Positions 35,234-47,407 of a DNA stretch of 64,000 nucleotides are shown piece after piece. Both the position numbers and the translations under genes were made by a program. A model generated the notes under the pieces. It did no database searches. It saw nothing but the letters and a program-made list of their open reading frames with translations, and was not told the DNA's origin. Position 1 is the stretch's first letter; each line of letters begins with the position of its first letter. The DNA comes from Desulfobacteraceae bacterium UBA2174 (lineage in GTDB: Bacteria; Desulfobacterota; Desulfobacteria; Desulfobacterales; UBA2174), in assembly GCA_002327445.1 (NCBI GenBank), contig DCWA01000034.1, positions 1 to 64,000 on the forward strand. The letters are read 5' to 3'.

Positions 35234-36277
35234 TCAAATGAAGTGAATCCGCGGGGAGTCCCCCTTGGTGGCAACCACCTCGCCGATGAGGAACGCCCTT
35301 TCGTTCATTGCCCTCAGTCGTTCGAGGATTTCCCGGGCGCTGTCCTCGGGGACCACCGCGATCATGCCGATGCCCAAGTTGAAGGTGCGGCGCATCTCGT
35401 CGTCGCTGACGCCGCCGGCTTGCTGAAGGAACGCGAAGATGGGGGGAACCTCCCAGGCGGCGGTGTCGATGACGACGCTGCACGCCTTGGGGATGATGCG
35501 GATGATGTTGTCGGCGATGCCGCCACCGGTGATGTGGGCCAGTCCATGGACCGGCAAGTCCTTGATGAGGTTGAGCACCAGCTCCGAATAGATCCGGGTC
35601 GGGCGCAGCAGCACTTCGCCCAATGGAGCGGAGAGCTCCGGGACGTAACTGCCGACCTCCAGTTGCAATCGATCGAAGCAGATCTTGCGCACCAGGGAGT
35701 AGCCGTTGCTGTGCAGTCCGTTGGAAGCGATGCCGATGAGCCGGTGGCCGCCCCGGATCTCCGATCCGTCCACGAGCTTGCTGTTGTCCACGATCCCCAC
35801 GGCGAACCCGGCCAGGTCGTATTCGCCCGGCTGGTACATCCCGGGCATCTCGGCCGTCTCGCCGCCGATGAGCACGCACTTGGCCTGCTGGCAGCCCTCG
35901 CCGATGCCGCCGATCACCTGGGCCGCCACGTCGGATTCCAGGTGCCCGGTGGCCAGGTAATCCAGGAAGAACAAGGGCCTGGCGCCCTGTACGGCGATGT
36001 CGTTGACACACATGGCCACCAGGTCGATGCCCACGGTGTCATGCTTGTTCATCAGGAAGGCGATCTTCAGCTTGGTCCCCACCCCGTCGGTGGAGCTCAC
36101 CAGTACCGGTTGCTCGTAGTTGGCCGTGTTGAGGGAGAAGAGGCCGCCGAAGCCCCCGATCTCTCCCATGGCGCCGGGGCGGTGGGTTTTCTTGGCGATT
36201 TTCTTGATTTCTTCGACCAGGTCGTTGGCCTTGTCGATGTCCACGCCGGCATCGGCGTAGCGCAGCGGTTCAGTCAT
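35234..36277 (-). CDS. purM: Phosphoribosylformylglycinamidine cyclo-ligase
   Basis: This 347-residue enzyme of purine synthesis closes FGAM to AIR with ATP. YADAGVDIDKAN, VSSTDGVGTKLKIA, GIDLVAMCVNDIAVQGARPL, LIGGETAEMPGMY and ITGGGIADNI are all diagnostic. The ATG at 36277 is chosen because the open extension upstream reaches into the AT-rich promoter region. It is probably co-transcribed with tsaD. The 175 bp to the divergent aminotransferase gene hold both promoters. Confidence 0.96.
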   Translation of the reverse strand: MTEPLRYADAGVDIDKANDLVEEIKKIAKKTHRPGAMGEIGGFGGLFSLNTANYEQPVLVSSTDGVGTKLKIAFLMNKHDTVGIDLVAMCVNDIAVQGARPLFFLDYLATGHLESDVAAQVIGGIGEGCQQAKCVLIGGETAEMPGMYQPGEYDLAGFAVGIVDNSKLVDGSEIRGGHRLIGIASNGLHSNGYSLVRKICFDRLQLEVGSYVPELSAPLGEVLLRPTRIYSELVLNLIKDLPVHGLAHITGGGIADNIIRIIPKACSVVIDTAAWEVPPIFAFLQQAGGVSDDEMRRTFNLGIGMIAVVPEDSAREILERLRAMNERAFLIGEVVATKGDSPRIHFI

Positions 36278-36452
36278 CGGGGGCTCCGTTGAAAATATCC
36301 AGTAATTTTCAGGTATTAATTGTAAAGCGAGCCTAAACTGATTCCCTCCAAAAGTCAAAGATATTTTTTTGACAATCCCCCGGCGCTCATGTAACTTATC
36401 AGGCTTGCAATTTTTCTTTTTTCCATCCCTTACAGCCAATGGAGAAACCGCC

Positions 36453-37619
36453 ATGACTCGCTTCGCCCGACTCGATCGCCTGCCGCCCTACGTCTTCGCT
36501 ACCGTCAATCAGATCAAGATGGACGCGCGCCGGGCGGGCCAGGACATCATCGACATGGGAATGGGCAACCCGGACCTGGCCACTCCCGATCACATCGTGG
36601 CCAAGCTCGTCGAGGCGGCTCAGAAACCCCACAACCACCGTTATTCGGCCTCCATGGGCATCACGCGCCTGCGCGGGGCGATCTGCAACTGGTACCGCCG
36701 GCGATTCAACGTGGAGCTGGATCCGGACAGCGAGGCCATCGTCACCATCGGCGTCAAGGAGGGGATGAGCCACCTGGTGCTGGTGACCATCCGCCCCGGG
36801 GACGTGGTCTTCACCCCCAATCCCACCTACCCGATCCACCCTTATTCGGCCATCATCGCCGGCGGTGACGTGCGGGGCATCCCGGTGGGGCCCGAGCACA
36901 ACTTCTTCGACAATCTCGTCGCCGCCACGCGCCAGACCTGGCCGCGGCCCAAGCTGCTGATCATCAGCTATCCCCACAACCCGACCACCGAGGTCGTCGA
37001 CCTGGCGTTTTTCGACAAGATCGTCGCTTACGCCAAGGAGAACGACATCATGGTGATCCACGACTTCGCCTACGCCGACCTGACCTTCGACGGGTACCAA
37101 GCCCCCAGCTTCCTCCAGGCCAAGGGCGCCAAGGATGTCGGCGTGGAGTTCTTCTCGGTCTCCAAGAGCTACAACATGCCCGGCTGGCGGGTGGGCTTTT
37201 GCGTGGGCAACCCGGAGGTCATCTTCGCCCTCAAGCGCATCAAGAGCTACCTGGACTATGGCGTCTTTCAGCCGATCCAGATCGCATCGATCATCGCCCT
37301 GGAAGGCGACCAGGCCTGCGTGCAGCAGGTTCGCGACACCTACCAAGAGCGGCGGGATGCCCTGATCGGCGGGTTGGGCCGGGTCGGCTGGGAAGTCCCC
37401 AGCCCCAAGGGAACGATGTTCGTCTGGGCCCGCATCCCGGAAAAATACCGGTCCATGGGGTCGGTGGAATTTTCCAAGTTCCTCATCCGTGAAGCCCAGG
37501 TAGCCGTCAGCCCCGGCCTCGGTTTCGGGGAGTACGGCGACGAGTACGTGCGTTTCGCCCTGATCGAGAACAAGATGCGCGTCAACCAGGCGATCCGCGG
37601 CATCCGCAAGATCATGTAG
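36453..37619 (+). CDS. alaC: Class I aminotransferase, AlaC-like
   Basis: This 388-residue PLP enzyme resembles AlaC-type alanine transaminases and the related LL-diaminopimelate aminotransferase group. MGMGNPDLATPDHIV, YSASMGITRLRGAI, SYPHNPTTEVV, the PLP lysine in SVSKSYNMPGWRVGF and YVRFALIENKMRVNQAIRGI are present. GGAGAAACC precedes the ATG at 36453. The gene is followed by homoserine dehydrogenase, as in many proteobacteria, and both may serve the aspartate-family pathway. Substrate preference cannot be settled from the sequence. Confidence 0.88.
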   Translation: MTRFARLDRLPPYVFATVNQIKMDARRAGQDIIDMGMGNPDLATPDHIVAKLVEAAQKPHNHRYSASMGITRLRGAICNWYRRRFNVELDPDSEAIVTIGVKEGMSHLVLVTIRPGDVVFTPNPTYPIHPYSAIIAGGDVRGIPVGPEHNFFDNLVAATRQTWPRPKLLIISYPHNPTTEVVDLAFFDKIVAYAKENDIMVIHDFAYADLTFDGYQAPSFLQAKGAKDVGVEFFSVSKSYNMPGWRVGFCVGNPEVIFALKRIKSYLDYGVFQPIQIASIIALEGDQACVQQVRDTYQERRDALIGGLGRVGWEVPSPKGTMFVWARIPEKYRSMGSVEFSKFLIREAQVAVSPGLGFGEYGDEYVRFALIENKMRVNQAIRGIRKIM

Positions 37620-37710
37620 AACGGCGTTTGCCGGTTGCGGCGGCCACGTGGCCGGATGGCCGGAAAAGACTTTTATTTTCAATAGGATAAGAATGATACG
37701 AAGAAAGCTT

Positions 37711-39030
37711 ATGAAAAAGATTGACATCGGACTGCTGGGCTGCGGCACGGTGGGGACCGGCGTGGCCAAGCTGCTCATCGAACAGCAGGATCTGATCGCC
37801 AAGCGCCTCGGTGCCGTTCTCGAACTCAAGCGGGTGGCGGATATCGACATCACCCGCGACCGCGGGGTGAACTTCGCCCCGGGGGTGCTGACCACCGACG
37901 CCAGGTCGATCATCCGGGATCCGCAGATCGACATCGTGGTGGAAATGATCGGCGGCCGGGGGGTGGCGCGGGAACTGATCCTGGAGGCCATCGCCGCCGG
38001 CAAGCCGGTGGTCACGGCCAACAAGGCGCTACTGGCGGCCGACGGCAACGCCATTTGCCGGGCCGCCGAGGACCGCGGCGTCGATCTTGGCTATGAAGCC
38101 AGCGTGGGCGGGTGCATGCCCATCATCAAGACGTTGCGCGAGTCGCTGGTGGGAAACCGCATCCGGCGCATGACCGGCATTCTCAACGGCACTTGCAACT
38201 ACATCCTCACCAAAATCGGTGAACAGGGGTCCACCTTCGCCGAAGCCCTGGCCGAGGCCCAATCCGAGGGGTTCGCCGAGGCCGACCCCACCCTGGACGT
38301 GGAAGGCCACGACACGGCCCACAAGATCACCATTCTTTCGGCCCTGGCTTACGGCATGCCGATGAACCTGGCGGACGTCTATGTGGAGGGCATCAGCCGC
38401 CTGACGCCCCAGGACATCCGCAACGCCGAGGAGTTCGGCTACCGGATCAAGCTGCTGGCCATCAGCAAGGACGTCGGCCACGCCGTGGAGGCCCGGGTAC
38501 ACCCGACCATGATCCCCCTGGACAACATCCTGGCCAGCGTCAGCGGCCCGGTCAACGCCATCACGGTCACCGGCGACGCCGCCGGCGACGTGGTGCATTT
38601 CGGCCGGGGGGCCGGGATGATGCCCACGGCCAGCGCCGTGGTCAGCGACATCGTGGACATCGCCCGCAACCGGCTGGTTGGCATCGGCCGGAGGCTGCCG
38701 ATTCTAGGCTGCCAGCCGGACCAGGTGCGCCCCATTCCGGTACTGCCCATGGACGACCTGTCCACCTATTATTACATCCGGATCATGGCGGCCGACCGGC
38801 CCGGGGTTCTGTCGATCATCTCCGGCATCCTCGGCGAGCACCAGATCAGCATCAAGAGCGTGACCCAGAAGGGGCGCAAGAACACCGGTCCCGTGCCGGT
38901 GGTCATGCTCACCCACCGCGCCCGGGAGGCGGCCGTGCAACAGGCCCTGCGGCGCATCACCGCTTTGGATGTCATCGCCGAGCCGCCGATGCTCATCCGT
39001 ATCGAGGACGAAAATGGAGGCGATTGCTGA
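37711..39030 (+). CDS. hom: Homoserine dehydrogenase with ACT domain
   Basis: This 439-residue enzyme reduces aspartate semialdehyde to homoserine. It has the N-terminal NAD(P) site GLLGCGTVGTGVAKLL, the catalytic region ANKALLAADG...YEASVGGCMPIIKTL, LNGTCNYILTKI and FAEADPTLDVEGHDTAHK. The C-terminal ACT domain (MAADRPGVLSIISGILGEHQISI) predicts feedback inhibition, usually by threonine. ATG at 37711 gives the canonical start; an ATG at 37693 would add six residues. ThrH, encoded downstream, could provide the next step. Confidence 0.95.
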   Translation: MKKIDIGLLGCGTVGTGVAKLLIEQQDLIAKRLGAVLELKRVADIDITRDRGVNFAPGVLTTDARSIIRDPQIDIVVEMIGGRGVARELILEAIAAGKPVVTANKALLAADGNAICRAAEDRGVDLGYEASVGGCMPIIKTLRESLVGNRIRRMTGILNGTCNYILTKIGEQGSTFAEALAEAQSEGFAEADPTLDVEGHDTAHKITILSALAYGMPMNLADVYVEGISRLTPQDIRNAEEFGYRIKLLAISKDVGHAVEARVHPTMIPLDNILASVSGPVNAITVTGDAAGDVVHFGRGAGMMPTASAVVSDIVDIARNRLVGIGRRLPILGCQPDQVRPIPVLPMDDLSTYYYIRIMAADRPGVLSIISGILGEHQISIKSVTQKGRKNTGPVPVVMLTHRAREAAVQQALRRITALDVIAEPPMLIRIEDENGGDC

Positions 39031-39282
39031 ATCCCTCCGCGCCCCGCTTTGAAGCACCGGTTCATGAAATCCGAAGCCCGAAGCATCAAAATGGAAACAG
39101 TGATCAAGATTCAATGGGAGGGAACAGTCGCCGGGCGAGGGTATTGGGCATTGGGATTTTGGTCATTTGAAGTTGTTTCGGATTTCGTGCTTCGAATTTC
39201 GAAATTGCACCGGACGGGGCCGCTCTTTTTCAACGCCGTCCAATGAATGCCGTGCCGGCCAGCGACCATCGAAGGAGTTTGT

Positions 39283-39894
39283 ATGTACATTGTTTGCAGC
39301 GACATGGAGGGAGTGTTCACCCCGGAAATCTGGATCAACGTGGCCGAGCGCACCGGCATCGAGGAGCTGCGTCTCACCACACGGGACATCGCCGACTACG
39401 ATGTGCTGATGCGGCGGCGCCTGTCGATCCTGGACCAGCATGGCATCACCCTGGGGGACATCACGGCGGTCATCGACACCATGGAGCCCCTGGAAGGCGC
39501 CGTGGCCTTCCTCGACTGGCTGCGGGACCGAGTGCAACTCATCGTGGTATCGGATACCTACACCCAGTTCGCCTCGCCCCTGATCCGCAAGCTGGGGCGG
39601 CCGACCCTCTTCTGCCACACCCTCTCGGTGAACGAGGACGGCCGCATCACCGGCTACAACCTGCGCCAGAGCGATGCCAAACGCCACACCGTCGAAGCGC
39701 TCAAGTCCTTGAACTACAAGGTGATCGGGATGGGCGATTCCTACAATGACGTCAACATGCTCAAGGCGTCCCACCACGGCATCCTCTTTCGGCCTCCGCA
39801 GAACGTCATCGACGAATTTCCGCAGTTTCCGGTCACCACCCGCTATGACGAACTGAAACCGATCATCGAAGAGATCCTCGGAAGCGAGCCTTGA
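39283..39894 (+). CDS. thrH: ThrH-type phosphoserine/homoserine phosphotransferase
   Basis: This 203-residue HAD-family protein begins YIVCSDMEGVFTPEIW, the ThrH variant of the HAD motif I (Asp-x-Glu instead of Asp-x-Asp). IVVSDTYTQFASPLIRKLG and VIGMGDSYNDVNMLKA follow as motifs II and IV. In Pseudomonas ThrH shows phosphoserine phosphatase and phosphoserine:homoserine phosphotransferase activity. Directly after hom it could stand in for homoserine kinase. GAAGGAG precedes the ATG. The 252 bp before it contain short GAAATTCGAAGC-type repeats and no gene. The TGA overlaps the hldE start. Confidence 0.9.
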   Translation: MYIVCSDMEGVFTPEIWINVAERTGIEELRLTTRDIADYDVLMRRRLSILDQHGITLGDITAVIDTMEPLEGAVAFLDWLRDRVQLIVVSDTYTQFASPLIRKLGRPTLFCHTLSVNEDGRITGYNLRQSDAKRHTVEALKSLNYKVIGMGDSYNDVNMLKASHHGILFRPPQNVIDEFPQFPVTTRYDELKPIIEEILGSEP

Positions 39895-41351
39895 TCGACC
39901 TGTCCGTTTTCAGCGATTGCCGCATCTGGGTCGTCGGCGACCTCATGCTCGATGAATACGTCTGGGGCGGTGTGGAACGCGTCAGCCCCGAGGCCCCGGT
40001 GCCGGTGCTGGCGGTGGACCGCGAGGATCATACCCTGGGCGGGGCGGGCAACGTGGCCGCCAATCTTGCCGCCCTGGGGGCCCGGGTGACGGTGGCCGGC
40101 GTGGCGGGCGACGACCGTCACGGGATCCTGCTGCGGCAGCGGTTCCAGATCCTGGGGATCGACGCCGACGCCGTGGTGGTTGAAGCGGGACGGCCGACCA
40201 CCCGCAAGACACGCATCATCGCCGGACGCCAGCAGGTTTTGCGCATCGACCGGGAAACCCCCCGGCCGGTGAGGACCGGCACCGTGGCCGCGATCTTGGC
40301 GAAGTTGGAAGCCGGGATGCCGTCGGCCGGGGCGGTGTTGATTTCCGACTACGGCAAGGGGCTGCTGACCCGGGAGCTGCTCGCCGGGATCATCGCCGCG
40401 GCCCGGCGCCGGGGCAAGCCGGTCCTGGTGGATCCCAAGGGGGAAGATTACAGCCGCTATGCCGGCGCCACGCTCATCACCCCCAACCGCAAGGAAGCGG
40501 CCCAGGCCGCCGGCATCGCCATCACGGACGCCGAGAGTCTAAAACGGGCCGCCGGCATCGTCCAGGAGCGCGCCGGGGTGGACCGGCTGGTGGTCACTTG
40601 CGGTCCGGACGGCATGGTTCTTTTCGAAAAGGGCAAGGAGCCCCAAACGATCCGCAGCGAGGCGCGGCAGGTGTTCGATGTCTCCGGCGCCGGCGACACG
40701 GTGATCGCCGTGTTGGGGCTGGCCCTGGCGGCCGGCGCGGACTGGGTCGAAGCCGCCGGGATGGCCAACGCCGCCGCCGGCATCGTGGTGGGCAAGGTGG
40801 GCACGGCCACCGTGAGTCGCAAGGAACTGGCCCTGGCCCTGGGGTCCGTGGGGACCGGCCTCCTGGAAAAGCTCAAGGATATCGATGAGCTGGAAGCACT
40901 TGCGGCCGAGATCCGGAAGCGAGGGCAGCGGATTGTGCTCACCAATGGCTGCTTCGATTTTCTCCATGCCGGCCATCTGAATCTTTTTTCCGCATCCCGC
41001 CGGTTGGGCGACGTGCTGGTGGTGGCCATCGACGATGACGAGTCGGTGCGGGCCATCAAAGGGCCGGGGCGGCCGGTGATCGGCGCCCGCGAGCGGGTCC
41101 GCACCCTCTGCGCCCTGGATGCGGTGGATTACGTGGTGGTCTTTTCCGGGAAAGATCCGGAAAAGCTCATCGACCGCCTGCGGCCGGACGTGCTGACCAA
41201 GGGGGGCAACTACGGTCTCGGGGACGTGGTGGGGCGCGAACGGGTGGAGGCCTACGGCGGGCGCGTGGAGCTGATTCCTGTCACCGAGGGGCTTTCCAGC
41301 CGGGCGGTAATCGACAGCATCCGCCGGGAACCGGTGACCGGCAAGGACTGA
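39891..41351 (+). CDS. hldE: Bifunctional heptose-7-phosphate kinase/heptose-1-phosphate adenylyltransferase
   Basis: This 486-residue fusion makes ADP-heptose precursors for the LPS inner core. The N-terminal PfkB-type kinase (residues about 1-320) has GGAGNVAANLAALGA and the anion hole DVSGAGDTV. The C-terminal nucleotidyltransferase (about 345-486) has TNGCFDFLHAGHLN with its HxGH-type motif and GRPVIGARERVR. The start is a TTG overlapping the thrH stop, which gives the normal N-terminus. It implies a Gram-negative outer membrane with heptosylated LPS. Confidence 0.95.
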   Translation: MIDLSVFSDCRIWVVGDLMLDEYVWGGVERVSPEAPVPVLAVDREDHTLGGAGNVAANLAALGARVTVAGVAGDDRHGILLRQRFQILGIDADAVVVEAGRPTTRKTRIIAGRQQVLRIDRETPRPVRTGTVAAILAKLEAGMPSAGAVLISDYGKGLLTRELLAGIIAAARRRGKPVLVDPKGEDYSRYAGATLITPNRKEAAQAAGIAITDAESLKRAAGIVQERAGVDRLVVTCGPDGMVLFEKGKEPQTIRSEARQVFDVSGAGDTVIAVLGLALAAGADWVEAAGMANAAAGIVVGKVGTATVSRKELALALGSVGTGLLEKLKDIDELEALAAEIRKRGQRIVLTNGCFDFLHAGHLNLFSASRRLGDVLVVAIDDDESVRAIKGPGRPVIGARERVRTLCALDAVDYVVVFSGKDPEKLIDRLRPDVLTKGGNYGLGDVVGRERVEAYGGRVELIPVTEGLSSRAVIDSIRREPVTGKD

Positions 41352-41399
41352 ATGCGGTAAGCGATGTGAGCATCTGCTTTCGGGAACTCGCGCAATTGC

Positions 41400-41640
41400 T
41401 GTCATCAGGAGGGGCGTTCCCTGCCGTCATCCGGAGAAGCGCAGAACCCTTTCTTCGCTGTCATCCCGAGGAGCGCTTTCTCCTGTCATCCCGAGGAGCG
41501 CTTTCTCCTGTCATCCCGAGGAGCGCTCTCTCCTGTCATCCCGAGGAGCGAAGCGACGAGGGATCTCTCCCGAGACTGGCACCGTTTCCCGCCATTTTCC
41601 CAACTGCAGATTCCTCGCTGACGCTCGGAATGACAGCGGC
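41400..41640. repeat. Tandem 25-bp repeat inside a dispersed palindromic repeat
   Basis: Three consecutive 25-bp units begin TCATCCCGAGGAGCGCTTTC at 41461, 41486 and 41511, the third with one change. A partial fourth copy begins at 41536, and the divergent copy at about 41429 is upstream. An inverted partner (ATTCCTCGCTGACGCTCGGAATGACAG, near 41611) closes the array. The 490 bp between hldE and yggU hold this array and no gene that I can support. Related sequence lies at 19.7 kb. Confidence 0.85.
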
Positions 41641-41841
41641 AGGAGATTGGCATCTGGTGTAGCCGTCGCCGCGCTATGCGTGCTTCATCGCATCAACTTT
41701 CAACAAACGAGGTAGCGCCGAGGGATCTGCAATCGGAAACCAAGGATGGAGCCGAAGGGACAACGGGAAAAGAAGCAAAAGGCCCGGCCGCCGCTGAGAA
41801 AATTGTAACCAAGACGAAAAGAAACACAGAAGAATAGTATC

Positions 41842-42153
41842 ATGCCCATCTATCGCGAAACCGGTGACGGGATTATCGTCAACGTGTTCGTCCAGCCCCG
41901 GGCCAGCCGCAACGAGGTGGCCGGTTGCCACGGCGAGGCCCTCAAGCTGCGCCTGACCGCCCCGCCGGTGGAGGGGGCCGCCAACAAGATGTGCATCGCT
42001 TTTCTGGCCGAAATCCTGGGAGTTTCCAGGTCGACCCTTGAAATCGTGGCCGGCCATTCCAGCCGCAGCAAGCAGGTGCTGGTGCGGTCAACGGCCGACC
42101 GGAGCCAGGCGGACCTGAAAAAAATCATCGGCCAGCGCCTGGTCTCTTCTTGA
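41842..42153 (+). CDS. DUF167/YggU family protein
   Basis: This 103-residue protein is a DUF167 (YggU) member. IIVNVFVQPRASRNEVAG, LKLRLTAPPVEGAANKMCIAFLAEILGVSRSTLEIVAGHSSRSKQV is the conserved core with the PPVxGxAN motif. The function is unknown although the fold is solved for homologues. It ends 42 bp before the initiator tRNA, and its 3' end overlaps the -35 element of the tRNA promoter. Confidence 0.9.
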   Translation: MPIYRETGDGIIVNVFVQPRASRNEVAGCHGEALKLRLTAPPVEGAANKMCIAFLAEILGVSRSTLEIVAGHSSRSKQVLVRSTADRSQADLKKIIGQRLVSS

Positions 42154-42178
42154 CAATTCCATCATCAGGGGCTATTAG
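42150..42178 (+). promoter_or_regulatory. Promoter of the initiator tRNA gene
   Basis: A perfect -35 element TTGACA (42150-42155), a 17-bp spacer and TATTAG (42173-42178) place the start about 10 bp before the mature tRNA 5' end. Confidence 0.75.
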
Positions 42179-42195
42179 TCTGATTCTTCAATTGA

Positions 42196-42315
<120 letters not shown>

Positions 42316-42693
42316 CTTGCCTGCAAATCCTTCTCCCCACACTATTCCCCACACTTGTTGCCAAAATAGCAGTAAGGCCAGATCCCTGGGCGATGCTGAT
42401 TCAACGCCTTGGTGGTCGATTTTTGGATGGTACGGAGTGTCGAAGGCCACTTCGACTCGGTGCCTCTGGAGATTCTCCACCCGGTTCCATGTGGGGAATA
42501 CGGTGGGGAGTGTCAAATATCGTCCATCCTGGCCGGCCTGGTGTCAGTCCGGTAGGTGGGTAGCAGAGACAACAACGTTCGGCGCCGCCGGAGCTAAAAA
42601 ATTTCAGCGCTGAATTTTTCCCCTATGGAATTGTCACAGTATGTCAGTAACCGGTGATAGCCTCGGATCAAACACTCACCAAAGGAGGCTGCC

Positions 42694-42798
42694 ATGGAAC
42701 CTGTCGGGGCATTTCTGGACGCCTGCCACCTGGCGCGCAAGCAGACCCACCGCAACCTGACCGTGTTGGTTTTGCTGGAGTCCGTGACAAACTTTTAG
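42694..42798 (+). pseudogene. Truncated ARPP-1/DUF6569-like gene start
   Basis: A very strong ribosome-binding site (AAAGGAGGC) precedes an ATG, but the frame closes after 34 residues. LARKQTHRNLTVLVLLE resembles the first conserved segment of ARPP-1-type proteins (QxxxNLTVFPL). The rest of the gene is gone. The family match rests on a short segment. Confidence 0.45.
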
Positions 42799-42899
42799 CT
42801 GATTCGACCATCGAAGTGCCTTTGAAACATTGTGCCACAAACACGAAACAAGAAAAGATTGAATGTTTTATAAATGGTAATCGTTATTAGTATAAAACC

Positions 42900-42949
42900 G
42901 ATGAACCTGAAAGGCTTGCAATCTGGATGAACCTGAAAGGCTTGCAATC
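42900..42949 (+). repeat. Two-copy 24-bp direct repeat
   Basis: Identical 24-bp copies starting GATGAACCTGAAAGGCTTGC lie at 42900-42923 and 42926-42949, separated by 2 bp. Confidence 0.85.
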
Positions 42950-43187
42950 CGAAGGAAGCTTCAGTAGATTGCCGAAGCCGTTGACCCAAACTCCAAGGGA
43001 CAGGCGGAATGAAACAGATCAGGCCGATACCCGGCTGACCAAGGCCCGCCAGGCGAGAATGCTTCGATTTTCGCTCCGCGGGCTTTGTCGCTTTTGACCA
43101 TCATGAAAGAATCGCCCGTCGTGTCGTTTCCGATGCGACCATTGGATTTTGCTCTCTGAGCCGAAAACGGTCTCGAAAGACATCGCT

Positions 43188-46765
<3,578 letters not shown>

Positions 46766-46769
<4 letters not shown>

Positions 46770-47107
46770 TGACGGCAGAGGATCAATTCGTAAAATACCT
46801 TGAAGCACCAGAAGGGTCCCGTTTTGAGTTCAAGGAGGCAAAGCAACGCTTCAGCTTCGACGAACTCGTCAAGTATTGCAAGGGAGCCTATACCAGGCAG
46901 AAAGGTCTGGACCGGGATACAAACAAGGAACTGTTGCTAAAACATATAAGAGAAAATGCCAAGCATGGCGCTCGGTTGGAGGAGTTACAGCAAGTTCTGC
47001 CATCGCTCAGCCGCAACCAAGTCCAGACGTTGGTGCGGGAACTAAAAAAGTCCAATAAAATAAAAAACATAGGAAGAACTAACGCCGCGAGGTGGTATCC
47101 AGTTTAA
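46766..47107 (+). pseudogene. AlbA_2/Schlafen-type ATP-binding protein with internal deletion
   Basis: The ATG overlaps the helicase stop. Residues 1-38 (GSRFEFKEAKQRFSFDELVKYC) are the start of a Schlafen AlbA_2 domain. The next residues (LDRDTNKELLLKHIRENAKHGARLEELQQVLPSLSRNQVQTLVRELK) are the C-terminal winged helix of such proteins. Most of the usual 400-500 residues between them is missing, in frame. The product, if made, is 113 residues and lacks the ATP-binding core. Intact relatives accompany DUF1156/DUF499 clusters as far as I recall. Confidence 0.65.
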
Positions 47108-47243
47108 AACGCAATATAACGCAATATGCACGCAATTCAGACGCAATTACCGGAAAAACATCCAAGGTGCAATCCGACCGAGAATCGGGTGGCAGGATGC
47201 TGAAACCGACTGGGAATCATTCGATTCGAGAAAATGAAATCAA

Positions 47244-47390
47244 ATGGAAATTAAAACTCGCAAAAAACTCATCGAAGTTGCCCTGCCGCTGGATGCCATC
47301 AATAAGGCGTCGGCGCGGGAGAAGTCTATCCGCCACAGCCACCCCAGCACCTTGCACCTGTGGTGGGCAAGGCTCCCCTTGGTCGGATGA
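47244..47390 (+). pseudogene. Truncated first copy of the DUF1156 methylase 5' end
   Basis: This 48-codon frame repeats the first 43 or so residues of the methylase at 49222 (EIKTRKKLIEVALPLDAINK, then LHLWWAR), with mainly silent differences, and then runs into unrelated sequence and a TGA. It sits just before the DUF4062 gene. It marks the left edge of an insertion or a replaced methylase gene. Confidence 0.85.
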
Positions 47391-47407
47391 GTGTCGGAGA
47401 GATTCCA

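Larger units (their letters stand above)
42316..43187. other. Degenerate left arm of the island
   Basis: These 872 bp hold no intact gene. They contain a fragment resembling the start of an ARPP-1/DUF6569-type gene (42694-42798), a two-copy 24-bp repeat (42900-42949) and otherwise unrecognised sequence up to the helicase gene. Confidence 0.6.

Noticed and set aside
41461..41560. CRISPR array
   Set aside because: The 25-bp units are directly abutting with no spacers, and there are no cas genes nearby.
42317..42613. 98-residue frame in the left arm of the island
   Set aside because: It shows no domain, atypical composition and no ribosome-binding site, and begins in the T run of the tRNA terminator.
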